Shown one piece after another: positions 1 through 8,393 of a stretch of 64,000 nt of DNA. The translations under genes and the position numbers were made by a program. Positions within the stretch are counted from its first letter, which is position 1; every line of letters starts with the position of its first letter. A model generated the notes under the pieces. The model had not been told where the DNA came from, made no database searches, and saw only the letters and a list, made by a program, of their open reading frames with translations. Origin of the DNA: Clostridia bacterium (GTDB lineage Bacteria > Bacillota > Clostridia > Oscillospirales > Acutalibacteraceae); contig JAFQBE010000019.1 in assembly GCA_017416765.1 (NCBI GenBank), positions 1 through 64,000 of the forward strand, given 5' to 3'.

Positions 1-1
1 A

Positions 2-763
2 CGATACGAAATGTTTTCAGATGAGGACGGAGAAATTGTTTCTACACCAACGCTTACTCACGAACAGTTTATGGAACTTGAGGAATTTCTAAAATCAAAG
101 AACAACCCTGCATTGCTACCCATACAAATTGCTTACTACACCGGACTTCGCATTGGCGAGGTCTGCGGTCTGACTTGGCAAGACGTGAATCTTGAAAAGC
201 AGTACCTTACAGTGCGTCGCAGTATGCGCTACAACAACGCAAGGCACAAAACTGAGATAGGGGCTACCAAACGCAGGAAAGTCCGCACGGTGGACTTCTG
301 TGACACCCTGGCAGAGATTCTGAGAACTGCCAAGCTTGAACAGCACAAAAACCGATTCAAATACGGCGAATTATTCTGCCTTAACTACTACGTTGAGGTT
401 AAGGAGAAAGACCGTGCATACTACGAGGTCTATACGCTACCGAGAAACGAAAAGATTCCCGATGGCTACAAGGAGATATCTTTTGTATGCTTAAGACCTG
501 ACGGAGCGTATGAATCGCCAAGCACCATCGGTATTATGTGCAAACGGGCAAGCAAAAAGGTAGAGGGACTCGAAGGGTTTCATTTCCACCAACTGCGCCA
601 CACGTTCACAAGCAATCTGCTCTCGAACGGAGCAGCTCCGAAGGATGTGCAGGAGCTTTTAGGTCACTCCGATGTCAGTACCACGATGAATGTCTACGCT
701 CACTCTACAAGAGAGTCGAAGCGTACTTCCGCACGACTGCTTGATAAGGTAGTTAGCGGATAA
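2..763 (+). CDS. Tyrosine site-specific recombinase (integrase), 5' partial
   Basis: Catalytic part of a phage or ICE-type tyrosine recombinase, which cuts and rejoins DNA at attachment sites. Visible motifs are the first catalytic arginine in TGLRIGEVCGLTWQD, the HQLRHTF box (H-x-x-R) and LLGHSDVSTTMNVYAH, which ends in the nucleophilic tyrosine. The reading frame stays open to the left edge, so the ATG at 11 is probably internal and the arm-binding and core-binding N-terminal domains lie outside the window. Its C-terminus points toward ordinary chromosomal genes, as expected for an integrase sitting at the end of its element. Tn916-like or prophage origin cannot be distinguished from this fragment. 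Confidence 0.9.
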   Translation, partial: RYEMFSDEDGEIVSTPTLTHEQFMELEEFLKSKNNPALLPIQIAYYTGLRIGEVCGLTWQDVNLEKQYLTVRRSMRYNNARHKTEIGATKRRKVRTVDFCDTLAEILRTAKLEQHKNRFKYGELFCLNYYVEVKEKDRAYYEVYTLPRNEKIPDGYKEISFVCLRPDGAYESPSTIGIMCKRASKKVEGLEGFHFHQLRHTFTSNLLSNGAAPKDVQELLGHSDVSTTMNVYAHSTRESKRTSARLLDKVVSG

Positions 764-965
764 ATATAAAAAGTTTCCCTTATTTTCGCTCATAAGGGCA
801 AAAACAAGGGAAAATACATAACAATTGAGTTTAAAGTTGCTGAAAAGCCCAGTAATATCAAGGGTTTTTAGAGTGTTAGTTTAATAAATTCCAATTTGTC
901 GAACTGTAGAAACCAAATTATTAAGAATACCCCGACTCGTTAAATGTCCTCAAAATCATTTTTAA
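764..965. other. Non-coding stretch after integrase; possible element end
   Basis: No credible gene is seen here. At 774-813 two mutually exclusive hairpins can form: CCCTTAT (777-783) with ATAAGGG (792-798), or TTTCCCTT (774-781) with AAGGGAAA (806-813). Short inverted repeats just past an integrase stop codon are a usual place for an attachment site, but no duplicated core can be recognised with only one end in view. Confidence 0.3.
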
Positions 966-1000
966 GTCCCTTTTCTTCTATGAAAAGGGACTTGTTTTAT
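966..1000 (+). terminator. Intrinsic terminator
   Basis: A perfect 12-bp stem, AAGTCCCTTTTC (966-977) with GAAAAGGGACTT (984-995), has a 6-nt loop and is followed by GTTTTAT. It reads as a plus-strand terminator separating the integrase side from the minus-strand genes that follow. Confidence 0.75.
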
Positions 1001-1063
1001 ATATCTTATTGTTATTCTATTATTATAGATTTATATAGTATTAAAAACTTCATATAAATCTTT

Positions 1064-2152
1064 TTAAATTGCGAGTATTTGCTGGAATTCTTTGCTGTTT
1101 TTGAATTCCTGTGAAAGCTGGGGTCTGTTTTTAAGTCCGTCTTTGACATCCTCGGCAAAAGAGCCTTCCCAGAATCTGTATGCCTTGGATTTATCAAATA
1201 CAACGCCTTCAACAGCTTTTGAGGTGTGCGTGGTAATGTCGGGCATTTCGTCATATCTTTTTGCAAGTCTTACTGCTTTTTCAAAATACTTGAGGGCTGA
1301 TTCTTCATCTCCTTGCAAAAATTTCTTAACGCCGATTCTCTGTGAATGTATTACAACAAGATACCAGCTTTTTCCGTAGTCACCGTCGGGCATAACCTTT
1401 TCAACAAGGTTTATATATGCCTGCGCAATTTCTTCATCGGCATCGAGAAAGTTCTTATACCTTCTGTTCATTATTTCGCCGAAAAGCCTGAGCATTTCCG
1501 TAATTCCGTTTGCGCAAGCCTGTGCGCGCTTTTCATCATCGTGCGGATACATATACATCGCTTCATAATCCCTTGTATTCTGCATAATCGGCATTTCCGA
1601 AAGGATTCTTTCAGCTTCGGATATGTCAACCCCGCTGCCTTCAATCAGGCTTAGATCGCGTAAATATCGGCACATAAGCTTTTTGGTCCAGATTCTTATG
1701 CTGTCTACAGTGCAGTAGGTCTGAATAATATCATAAACCCTGTTGGCTTCGGGCTTTACGGAAAGGATATATTCGTCGTTATACTCTGCGTGAATAAGTG
1801 CGTTGAAATATTTTGCCATAAGGTCATAATTGCCGGGAAATTCAACTGTTGCTTCCTTTAGCATATCCCTTGCTTGAGCTATTTTTTGTTCATTCCATAG
1901 GCGGGAATAGCTTTCGGAATATTCCTTTATTTTTGCTTCTTTTGCAATCATGTCCGTGCCGAGAAGGCTGTCAACCGTAACTCCGAAAAATGCCGCAATA
2001 ACGGGAAGCATAGTTATATCGGGATATGTTTCGCCCCTTTCCCACTTGCTTACAGCCTGGAAAGACATTCCGAGAAATTCTGCAAGCGATTCCTGGGTTA
2101 GCTTTTTTGATTTGCGAAGTTTTTTGAGGTTCTCTCCGAAATAAACTGTCAT
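1064..2152 (-). CDS. XRE-family transcriptional regulator with helical repeat C-terminus
   Basis: The N-terminal 60 residues form a Cro/C1-type helix-turn-helix (KLTQESLAEFLGMSFQAVSKWERGETYPD). The remaining 300 residues are helical and TPR-like (for example LAKRYDEM and the paired helices around residues 90-270), a common ligand- or peptide-sensing arrangement in Firmicutes. Length is 362 aa. The start is supported by AAAGGTGATG about 6 nt before the ATG. It is transcribed alone from a promoter at 2205-2233 that has an inverted repeat in its spacer, so autoregulation is plausible (inference). No target gene can be named; nearby minus-strand genes are candidates only by position. Confidence 0.85.
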   Translation of the reverse strand: MTVYFGENLKKLRKSKKLTQESLAEFLGMSFQAVSKWERGETYPDITMLPVIAAFFGVTVDSLLGTDMIAKEAKIKEYSESYSRLWNEQKIAQARDMLKEATVEFPGNYDLMAKYFNALIHAEYNDEYILSVKPEANRVYDIIQTYCTVDSIRIWTKKLMCRYLRDLSLIEGSGVDISEAERILSEMPIMQNTRDYEAMYMYPHDDEKRAQACANGITEMLRLFGEIMNRRYKNFLDADEEIAQAYINLVEKVMPDGDYGKSWYLVVIHSQRIGVKKFLQGDEESALKYFEKAVRLAKRYDEMPDITTHTSKAVEGVVFDKSKAYRFWEGSFAEDVKDGLKNRPQLSQEFKNSKEFQQILAI

Positions 2153-2204
2153 TTTGCATCACCTTTCAATATTTTGTGTTCAACCCGGCCGTGGTTACAA
2201 TCCG

Positions 2205-2233
2205 ATAATAACAGTTTATTTACGAATAAACAA
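2205..2233 (-). promoter_or_regulatory. Promoter with internal palindrome upstream of XRE regulator
   Basis: On the minus strand, TTGTTT (2228-2233) is separated by 17 nt from TATTAT (2205-2210). The spacer and -35 region contain GTTTATT/AATAAAC (2214-2220 and 2225-2231) around a 4-nt centre, a likely operator for the HTH protein made from this promoter. Confidence 0.6.
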
Positions 2234-2293
2234 TAACTCATTTTTTGAAAGTGATTCTCTTGTTAAGAGAATTTTCTATCATACATACAACAA

Positions 2294-2328
2294 AACACTC
2301 AAGCAGAAGTTCTTTCTGCTTGAGTGTT
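2294..2328 (-). terminator. Intrinsic terminator of the 2333-2746 gene
   Basis: A 15-bp perfect stem, AACACTCAAGCAGAA (2294-2308) with TTCTGCTTGAGTGTT (2314-2328), has a 5-nt loop. On the minus strand it is followed by a T-rich run (TTGTTGTATG). It lies directly after the stop codon of the small repeat protein. Confidence 0.8.
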
Positions 2329-2332
2329 GAGC

Positions 2333-2746
2333 TTAATAATATAATATTTCTAATTTTACCGGGGTATTCGGGAAGCTTTCTCCTGCAATTTTTACTTTAT
2401 CTTCTCTATCAGTAAAGACGCATTCATTTAACCATTTTATGAAATCACGTACTTTATCGCCGTATCTGAACCCCTTGCAATGTTCCCAATAATCATCGTC
2501 TATTGAAATTCTGGCTTTTTCATCGCTGTCAGTAAAAATATTTTTGTTCAGCCATTTTATAAAATCATGTACATCATAAGAAACGCCATATTTTCTTCCG
2601 TTTTTATATATCCAACAGTCATGGTCTATATTTTTGTCATAAAGCCAACCATCAAAAAGTTTTTGTAACTTCAGTGCCGTACATCCTGTTGAATCGGGAA
2701 GGTAAAGCAAAAAAAAATTTACAGTATTGGTATATACAGCATACAT
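2333..2746 (-). CDS. Small protein with internal duplication, function unknown
   Basis: 137 aa, family not recognised. The ATG at 2746 is chosen because ACGGAGAAAAATAAA precedes it; a longer frame would overlap the upstream glycosyltransferase gene. The protein contains a duplicated unit in which DFIKWLN is followed by FTDSDEKARI in the first copy (about residues 65-90) and by FTDREDKVKI in the second (about residues 105-125), each preceded by a K-x-G-x-x-YG-like segment. No signal peptide or membrane helix is seen, so it is probably cytoplasmic. It sits 25 nt downstream of the GT2 gene and ends at a strong terminator, so the two probably share a transcript. Confidence 0.7.
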   Translation of the reverse strand: MYAVYTNTVNFFLLYLPDSTGCTALKLQKLFDGWLYDKNIDHDCWIYKNGRKYGVSYDVHDFIKWLNKNIFTDSDEKARISIDDDYWEHCKGFRYGDKVRDFIKWLNECVFTDREDKVKIAGESFPNTPVKLEILYY

Positions 2747-2771
2747 TTTATTTTTCTCCGTATTAATTCTA

Positions 2772-3530
2772 CTATTTATTGCATATTGCGTTTGATGCTT
2801 TACGGATAAACAGGGTAAGTATTGCAACGCTTGCTTTTATGATGTTCAGTTTTTCGATTTCGCGGTAAAGCTGCCACTGATATTTGAGCAGACCGAATTT
2901 CTTTTTGGAAAGCGAATCGCTGCGGCTGCGATAGCTTGCAAGCACTTCACGCAGACCGTAGATATATTTTTCCTTTTTCAGTACCTGCAGCCACATTGCA
3001 AAATCGTTGCGCTTGCGTATTGGCGGCACAAAAAATTTGCCGAGGGCTTGTGCATCGTAAATAACGGTGGAATTGCCGATAGGGTCGCCGTAATAAAGGC
3101 AGAGGTTATAATCCGCCCTTTTAAACGGCTTTTTTATTTTGCCGGTTGGCTTGCCTGTTTCATCAATCCATTCGTATGTGGTACAGGTGAAGCTGTAGCC
3201 GTTTTCCTGCATAAATTCGAGCTGCTTTTTCAGCTTTTCGGGATACCATAAATCGTCGCTGTCCAGAAAAGCCAAGTATCTGCCGTCAGCCTTTTCGATT
3301 GCGGTGTTGCGTGCAACGGCGGCACCGCTGTTTTTTTCAAGGCGGATGTATTTTATACGGGAATCGCTTTGCGCTAATGCTTCAACAACCTGCTGTGTGT
3401 TGTCGGTTGAAGCGTCGTCAACAATTAAAAGCTCCCAGTTTGTATAGGTTTGGGCAGTAACGCTTGCAATACTTTCGGTTATATATTTTGCACAGTTGTA
3501 TGCCGGCATAATAATTGAAACCTTACCCAC
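2772..3530 (-). CDS. Glycosyltransferase family 2 protein
   Basis: GT-A fold glycosyltransferase that would transfer a sugar from a nucleotide-sugar donor to a cell-surface acceptor. It starts with VSIIMPAYNCAKYI, followed by LIVDDASTDNT (nucleotide binding) and the metal-binding AFLDSDD motif, in the usual order for the first 110 residues. An acceptor-side ED-type motif is replaced by KRNDFAMWLQVL. Length 252 aa is normal for a single-domain WcaA/EpsE-like enzyme. The start is GTG with AAAGG about 10 nt upstream. No other polysaccharide genes flank it, so the acceptor is unknown. Confidence 0.88.
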   Translation of the reverse strand: MGKVSIIMPAYNCAKYITESIASVTAQTYTNWELLIVDDASTDNTQQVVEALAQSDSRIKYIRLEKNSGAAVARNTAIEKADGRYLAFLDSDDLWYPEKLKKQLEFMQENGYSFTCTTYEWIDETGKPTGKIKKPFKRADYNLCLYYGDPIGNSTVIYDAQALGKFFVPPIRKRNDFAMWLQVLKKEKYIYGLREVLASYRSRSDSLSKKKFGLLKYQWQLYREIEKLNIIKASVAILTLFIRKASNAICNK

Positions 3531-3626
3531 AGCGTATCACCCTTTCATTAAAAACATCTTGTTTATTATACACGAATAACCGACAAAAGTCTACACCGTT
3601 TACTCAAATTTATCAAATAAAAAACA

Positions 3627-3655
3627 CACCCTGCGAGGGAGTTGCTCGCAGAGTG
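3627..3655 (-). terminator. Intrinsic terminator of the 3698-5329 gene
   Basis: Stem CACCCTGCGAG (3627-3637) pairs with CTCGCAGAGTG (3645-3655) with one mismatch. On the minus strand it is followed by TGTTTTTTATTT, a good U tract. Confidence 0.8.
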
Positions 3656-3697
3656 CATCTTTTAGTTAACTTAAAGCTTTAAGAAAGTTTTAATTAT

Positions 3698-5329
3698 TTA
3701 GGCAGCCTTAGAGTATGAGAAAGTTTCATCGATAAATGTACCGCCGTTAACATCCTCGTATACAAGAGTCCAGGATTCGCTGAGACCGAGCTTGTCGAGA
3801 ATGGGTGAATTCTGACCAACAGAAGCCTTAACAATGCCGTAAACCTTTACGTTTATGGTTGCTGTAAGGTTATCAGAATTCGGGAATACAAAGTTGATGT
3901 CCATAAGGAAATCATAGGGGATATCGAGTGTATACTCGTCTGTGCCGCCTGTCATGTAAACAGTTACGTGTACGCCGAGACCAACTTCGATACCTGCGTC
4001 AACAAGGATGATGCTTACAATGGAGATATCAACATAGAGGCCAAGAACAGCTTCTACGCGAGCCTGCATTGTGCATTCCCAAGTCTTGCCTTCAGTCTCA
4101 TTTACGAGTCTGACTTCGTTGTTAACAATTCTGACACCCTTTGTTTCGGAGGAGTGGATAACAAGGTCTACTCTACCGTCAAAAGTAACAACAAGCTTTG
4201 CTGTGATGCCGATTGTGATAGCGGGGCAGTTGGGGATAGCAACATCAACAGAGAATACGTTGATTTCTGCGTCTGCGCCTTCACGCATCTCAAAGAGATT
4301 GTTCTGTACGCGAGCGAAGAAGTCAACATCATCAGAACCTTCGGGAAGCTCTGTCTCTGCAAGAGACCAAGCCTTGGAAGATGTTACTGTTGTGATGTCA
4401 TCAAGATTGTAGTCAAGAAGAATGTAGGACTGCTTAACGTCGTTAACAGAGAGGTTACCCTCGAACTTTGTAGCAACATTGAAGTCACGAACTTCGTACT
4501 TCTTTGTGATGCCAACGCCGTTGATGTTACCGGAAAGAGCAACATCAAAGCCACCGTCTGCAATACCTGCTTCAACATGCATATCGCCAACATCGAAGCT
4601 TACTTCGATATCGTCAAGGATTGACTGGTTGTTGATGCCTGCAGCTTCGGGCTGTGCGAAGGGATTTACGCTGCCCTCGTAATCGAGTTCAACGATATCT
4701 TCTTCGTCAATAACCTTACCGTCTGCTGTCTGAAGGGTAAGACCGTCAGCGTTTTCAACAAGAGCAAGGCTCTGAAGGTCAACATCGTCCTGATCCTTTG
4801 TTGCAAGGTTACCGCCGTTATCGGTGTCCTGCATCTGGTCCTTGCTTGCCTGTTTTGCTGCTGCAAGCCAAGCATCTGCAAGCTGTTTGGAGATAACTGT
4901 CTCCTTGGGTTCTTTGGTGATTACGTTTACGCTGATTTCAAAGCCGCAAACCTTGATAGCAACATCAAGTGCGTTGTTTGAATCTGCATCGGTTACGATT
5001 TTGCCATCGTCGCCTTCAAGCCATGCAGCAGCTGCAAGTGACTTAGCAACAAGGATGTCTGTAACCTTTGCGTCAGCATCGTATTCGCCAACGATTACAT
5101 TGCTGTCATAGCATGCTTCAAGAGCGAGTGCAAGCTCGTCAGTTGAATCAACTGTCTCTGCAAGGTTGTCGCCGTCTTCGAGATCGTAGGTAAGCTGGAA
5201 CTCATTGTTGAGCTTTGCGTACCACTCAGCCTGAGTGTAAGCGTCTACGGGCTCAAGGGCAGGTGTCATGCCAAACAGGGAAAGGAAGAATGCCATGATA
5301 GCTGAGAAAATTTTCTGGAAAATTTCCAT
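3698..5329 (-). CDS. Large beta-rich surface or envelope protein, unknown function
   Basis: 543 aa, no recognised family. The ATG at 5329 is chosen over the longer frame because AAGGAG lies 11 nt upstream and the promoter at 5441-5469 would put the longer start inside the leader. The first 25 residues (MEIFQKIFSAIMAFFLSLFG) form one strongly hydrophobic, amphipathic segment without a clear cleavage site, suggesting a membrane anchor or an unusual export signal. The rest is acidic and strand-rich (alternating V/I/T patterns from about residue 240 to the end), with many D, E and N, as in extracellular adhesin-like domains. It is monocistronic with its own promoter and terminator. Confidence 0.75.
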   Translation of the reverse strand: MEIFQKIFSAIMAFFLSLFGMTPALEPVDAYTQAEWYAKLNNEFQLTYDLEDGDNLAETVDSTDELALALEACYDSNVIVGEYDADAKVTDILVAKSLAAAAWLEGDDGKIVTDADSNNALDVAIKVCGFEISVNVITKEPKETVISKQLADAWLAAAKQASKDQMQDTDNGGNLATKDQDDVDLQSLALVENADGLTLQTADGKVIDEEDIVELDYEGSVNPFAQPEAAGINNQSILDDIEVSFDVGDMHVEAGIADGGFDVALSGNINGVGITKKYEVRDFNVATKFEGNLSVNDVKQSYILLDYNLDDITTVTSSKAWSLAETELPEGSDDVDFFARVQNNLFEMREGADAEINVFSVDVAIPNCPAITIGITAKLVVTFDGRVDLVIHSSETKGVRIVNNEVRLVNETEGKTWECTMQARVEAVLGLYVDISIVSIILVDAGIEVGLGVHVTVYMTGGTDEYTLDIPYDFLMDINFVFPNSDNLTATINVKVYGIVKASVGQNSPILDKLGLSESWTLVYEDVNGGTFIDETFSYSKAA

Positions 5330-5361
5330 GGGTATGTGTTCTCCTTTCGTATATTCACCTA

Positions 5362-5425
5362 TGGGAAGCGCAAACTCCCACTTCCCACAACTACCTGATA
5401 AGGGAAGCACAAACTCCTGCTCCCC
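5362..5425 (-). repeat. Two tandem hairpin repeats in mRNA leader
   Basis: The leader between the promoter and the ATG at 5329 holds two copies of a 24-25 nt unit (5362-5386 and 5401-5425). Each contains GGGAAGC-CAAACTCC and ends in a short C-rich arm able to fold back on GGGAAG. The second copy pairs less well. They may stabilise the mRNA or act as a protein-binding site; nothing in the sequence decides which. Confidence 0.45.
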
Positions 5426-5440
5426 ATTATAGGCATTAAT

Positions 5441-5469
5441 ATTATAATAGTTGTTGGTAAAAATTTCAA
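5441..5469 (-). promoter_or_regulatory. Sigma-A promoter for the 3698-5329 gene
   Basis: On the minus strand TTGAAA (5464-5469) and TATAAT (5441-5446) are separated by 17 nt. This predicts an approximately 100-nt leader before the chosen ATG. Confidence 0.8.
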
Positions 5470-5612
5470 CTCTAAAAAAGAAAATTAATTATTTTGGTTA
5501 TTTTGCTTATTATAATTATTTGTTTTTATATATGTTTTAACGATTTTCTATGTTTTGACTACAAACAATGTTCAAAAACGCTTATGCTTTTGTGCGCTTT
5601 GACAAGTTGTTT

Positions 5613-6482
5613 TTACATAATAGCGGAAAGTATACACAGCTCTTCAAAGCCGGGGTAATCTTCATCTGTTATGTTATTAACTTCAACCGAAAAGGCAGGT
5701 CTTGCAAATTCAGCGGAAAACCAATCGGTAAAGCCGTTATATGTGCTTATGTCTTTTTCTTTTTCTTCGGTTCTGAAGCCTGAACACAGGCGGAATATTT
5801 TAAGCATAAGTGCCTGCTTTTCATCATTAAGCTTGCTGCCGTAAACTGCATTATCACCACAGCCCACGGTTATTATATGCCGCACTTTTCGGCTTTGACA
5901 CAGCTTAACAAAGGCTCTGGTTTCAGGCTCGCTGATACAGGCTTTACCGCCGTAGTATTTTGCTCCGGGGGAGGTGTATCCAAGGTTCATTTCAAGGCTT
6001 TTTATTGCTTTCCAATCGGCTGAAATGTTGTGGTTCAGGTCAATACCTGCCGCGTTAGCCTGCCAATCGCTGAATTCATATGAACACAGCCGTTGAACAA
6101 GTCCGGCATAGCAGCCGGCGGCAGATGCTCCGTATTCGTGCATTTCCATTCCGTCAGGGTTAAGGCAGGGCACAAAAAGGATTCCTCTGCATTTGAGTAA
6201 ATCATTAAGCCGTATACCGCAAATGCGTTCATTGCAACTGTAGGCATGACATATTTTTTCAAAAACCTTCAGCAGGGCAAAGGTTGTCTGACTGTGCATA
6301 GCGTTAATACAGCCTGTATAAATTACAACATCTTTTTGATTCCCTATACCCAATGTAAAAATTGCTCTTCCTGCCCAGCTTCTTGCGCAGACTCCGCATG
6401 AAGCAAAGGTGTATTTCCGTTTAATATCGTAAACCTTTCTTCGCATATCAGCATAATTACCCGTTAAAAAATTTTTTTCCAT
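5613..6482 (-). CDS. M14-family carboxypeptidase-like protein, probably catalytically dead
   Basis: 289 aa with the overall layout of bacterial M14 zinc peptidases of the gamma-D-glutamyl-diamino-acid type: LFVPCLNPDG, a WQANAAGIDLN segment, SEPETRAF, and FSVEV carrying the family's catalytic glutamate (E267). The zinc-binding H-x-x-E is replaced by N60-x-x-H63 in GCINAMHSQ, the arginine of the DLNRN motif is H151, and the third zinc ligand (H in the SH/YH strand) is G207. The enzyme therefore probably cannot bind zinc and may be a peptidoglycan-binding or regulatory pseudoenzyme. ATG at 6482 is preferred over GTG at 6491 because GGTGA sits 5 nt before it. No signal peptide is evident. Confidence 0.75.
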   Translation of the reverse strand: MEKNFLTGNYADMRRKVYDIKRKYTFASCGVCARSWAGRAIFTLGIGNQKDVVIYTGCINAMHSQTTFALLKVFEKICHAYSCNERICGIRLNDLLKCRGILFVPCLNPDGMEMHEYGASAAGCYAGLVQRLCSYEFSDWQANAAGIDLNHNISADWKAIKSLEMNLGYTSPGAKYYGGKACISEPETRAFVKLCQSRKVRHIITVGCGDNAVYGSKLNDEKQALMLKIFRLCSGFRTEEKEKDISTYNGFTDWFSAEFARPAFSVEVNNITDEDYPGFEELCILSAIM

Positions 6483-6596
6483 GTTAATCACCGTTTTTTG
6501 TTATTATCTCTTAATAAATATGTAAGCTATATGAATTTTATTATACGACGGGCATACAATAGAATATATTTCATATTTTTTCAGGGGTGAACAAGT

Positions 6597-8381
6597 ATGT
6601 GCGGAATTATAGGCTGCAACGGTGTGGAAGGCGCTGCTTCGGCAATTACACAGGGGCTTGAAAGGCTTGAATACAGGGGATACGACTCTGCGGGTATAGC
6701 AATTATTGATAATAAAAAAATAAGGTATGAAAAGAAAAAAGGGCGTATATCCGTGCTGATTAAAGCGCTGAAAACACAAAGCGATTTTGTCGGCAGCATA
6801 GGTATAGGGCATACTCGTTGGGCAACACACGGTAAACCGAGCGATGAAAACGCACACCCGCATATCAGCGGAAAATTTGCGGTAGTCCACAACGGTATTA
6901 TTGAAAATTACCGCCAATTAAAAGAAAAATATCTGAAGCTTGTAAGCTTAAAAAGTGATACCGATACGGAAATAATTGTTCAATTACTTAACAGACTGTA
7001 TAGCGGCAACTGCCTTGAAACATTATCGAATACGGCAAAGCTGCTTGAAGGTTCGTTTGCAATTGCTGTTCTTTGCGAGGATGAACCCGACACGCTGTAC
7101 TGCGTGCGCAAATCAAGCCCGCTGCTGATAGGGGTGGGAAACGGTGTTTACGCGGCTTCGGATTTATCTGCAATCAATGATAGAATTCACACGCTCTACC
7201 GAATGAATGACGGTGAAATTGCCGTAATAAGTAAAACTGAAGCAGAGTTTTATACATTTGATAAAAAGAAAATTGTAAAAAATCCCGAAGAATTTGAAAA
7301 AGCAGAAAGCAATTGCGGCAAAGAAAATTATGAACACTATATGCTCAAGGAAATATATGAACAGCCTGCCGCAGTACAGAAAACGGTTGATGCATACCTT
7401 GAAAATAATAAATTCAGGCTTGATTTTGAACTTAACAAGCCAGAGCGGATTTATATTGTTGCCTGCGGTTCAGCATACCATGCAGGGCTTGCGGGCAAGC
7501 GAATTTTTGAAGAGCTGCTGAAAATTCCTGTTATTGTTCAGGTGGCATCGGAATTCCGATACAGTAATCCGCTTATTAATGAAAACACTCCGACAATAAT
7601 AATCAGCCAGAGCGGTGAAACTGCAGACAGTCTTGCCGCATTGAGAGAGGCTAAAAGCAGGGGCGCAAAAACATTAAGCATAGTTAATGTGCGGCACAGC
7701 AGTATTGCTGCGGAAAGCGATTATGTATTGCTCACCCGTGCAGGGCAGGAAACTGCGGTAGCTACAACAAAAGCATATTCGGCGCAGCTTGCCGCGCTGT
7801 ATATGCTCGGAATATATTTTGCGGAGAAATTCGGTACGGCAGATTCAAAAACAACCGAAAAGCTCAAATCACAGCTTGAAACTCTGCATACTGCAATACT
7901 TTCCGCACTTGACTGTGAAATGCAGATAAAGGAACTGGCACAGCAGCTGCAAAGTGCGGAACACATTTATTTTATCGGCAGGGGACTTGGCTATGCTGCA
8001 GCATGTGAAGGCTCATTGAAGCTGAAAGAAATCAGCTATATTCACTGCGAAGCCTATGCCGCAGGCGAAATGAAGCACGGCACAATATCGCTTATTGAAA
8101 AAGGTACAAATGTAATTGCAGCCGATACTGAGCCGAAATTAAGCCCGAAACTGCAAAGCAATATTGATGAAGTTGTCGCACGCGGAGCAAGGGTTACGGC
8201 AATAACATCACAGGGCAAAATAAAAGCCGATTCGGTCATAAAAACACCTGCGGTAAATGAGCTTTTCGCCGTCAGCACACAAATTGTGCCGCTGCAGCTA
8301 TTAAGCTACCATATCGCACGCCTTCGTGGCTGTGATATAGATAAACCGCGTAATTTAGCCAAATCGGTTACGGTAGAATAA
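6597..8381 (+). CDS. glmS: Glutamine--fructose-6-phosphate aminotransferase (isomerizing)
   Basis: Makes glucosamine-6-phosphate from fructose-6-phosphate and glutamine, the entry step to UDP-GlcNAc for peptidoglycan. The N-terminal nucleophile Cys2 (MCGIIG) opens the class II glutaminase domain, with RGYDSAG, HTRWATHG and NGIIEN following. Two SIS domains cover about residues 285-590 (SQSGETADSL, TKAYSAQ and the C-terminal KPRNLAKSVTVE). At 594 aa it is full length. The start is fixed by the required Cys2 and by GGGGTG 6 nt upstream. There is no glmS ribozyme in the short 5' region. It converges with aroQ at its 3' end with only 12 nt between the stops. Confidence 0.97.
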   Translation: MCGIIGCNGVEGAASAITQGLERLEYRGYDSAGIAIIDNKKIRYEKKKGRISVLIKALKTQSDFVGSIGIGHTRWATHGKPSDENAHPHISGKFAVVHNGIIENYRQLKEKYLKLVSLKSDTDTEIIVQLLNRLYSGNCLETLSNTAKLLEGSFAIAVLCEDEPDTLYCVRKSSPLLIGVGNGVYAASDLSAINDRIHTLYRMNDGEIAVISKTEAEFYTFDKKKIVKNPEEFEKAESNCGKENYEHYMLKEIYEQPAAVQKTVDAYLENNKFRLDFELNKPERIYIVACGSAYHAGLAGKRIFEELLKIPVIVQVASEFRYSNPLINENTPTIIISQSGETADSLAALREAKSRGAKTLSIVNVRHSSIAAESDYVLLTRAGQETAVATTKAYSAQLAALYMLGIYFAEKFGTADSKTTEKLKSQLETLHTAILSALDCEMQIKELAQQLQSAEHIYFIGRGLGYAAACEGSLKLKEISYIHCEAYAAGEMKHGTISLIEKGTNVIAADTEPKLSPKLQSNIDEVVARGARVTAITSQGKIKADSVIKTPAVNELFAVSTQIVPLQLLSYHIARLRGCDIDKPRNLAKSVTVE

Positions 8382-8393
8382 TGTATATAATTA

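Noticed and set aside
3968..4624. 218-codon plus-strand frame opposite the surface-protein gene
   Set aside because: It lies entirely antisense to a well-supported coding gene with its own promoter and terminator, has Cys/Asn-rich sequence of an antisense shadow, and has no ribosome site.
6492..6596. glmS ribozyme upstream of glmS
   Set aside because: The 5' region is only about 105 nt, too short for the ribozyme, and lacks its conserved core. The gene starts directly after a plain ribosome site.
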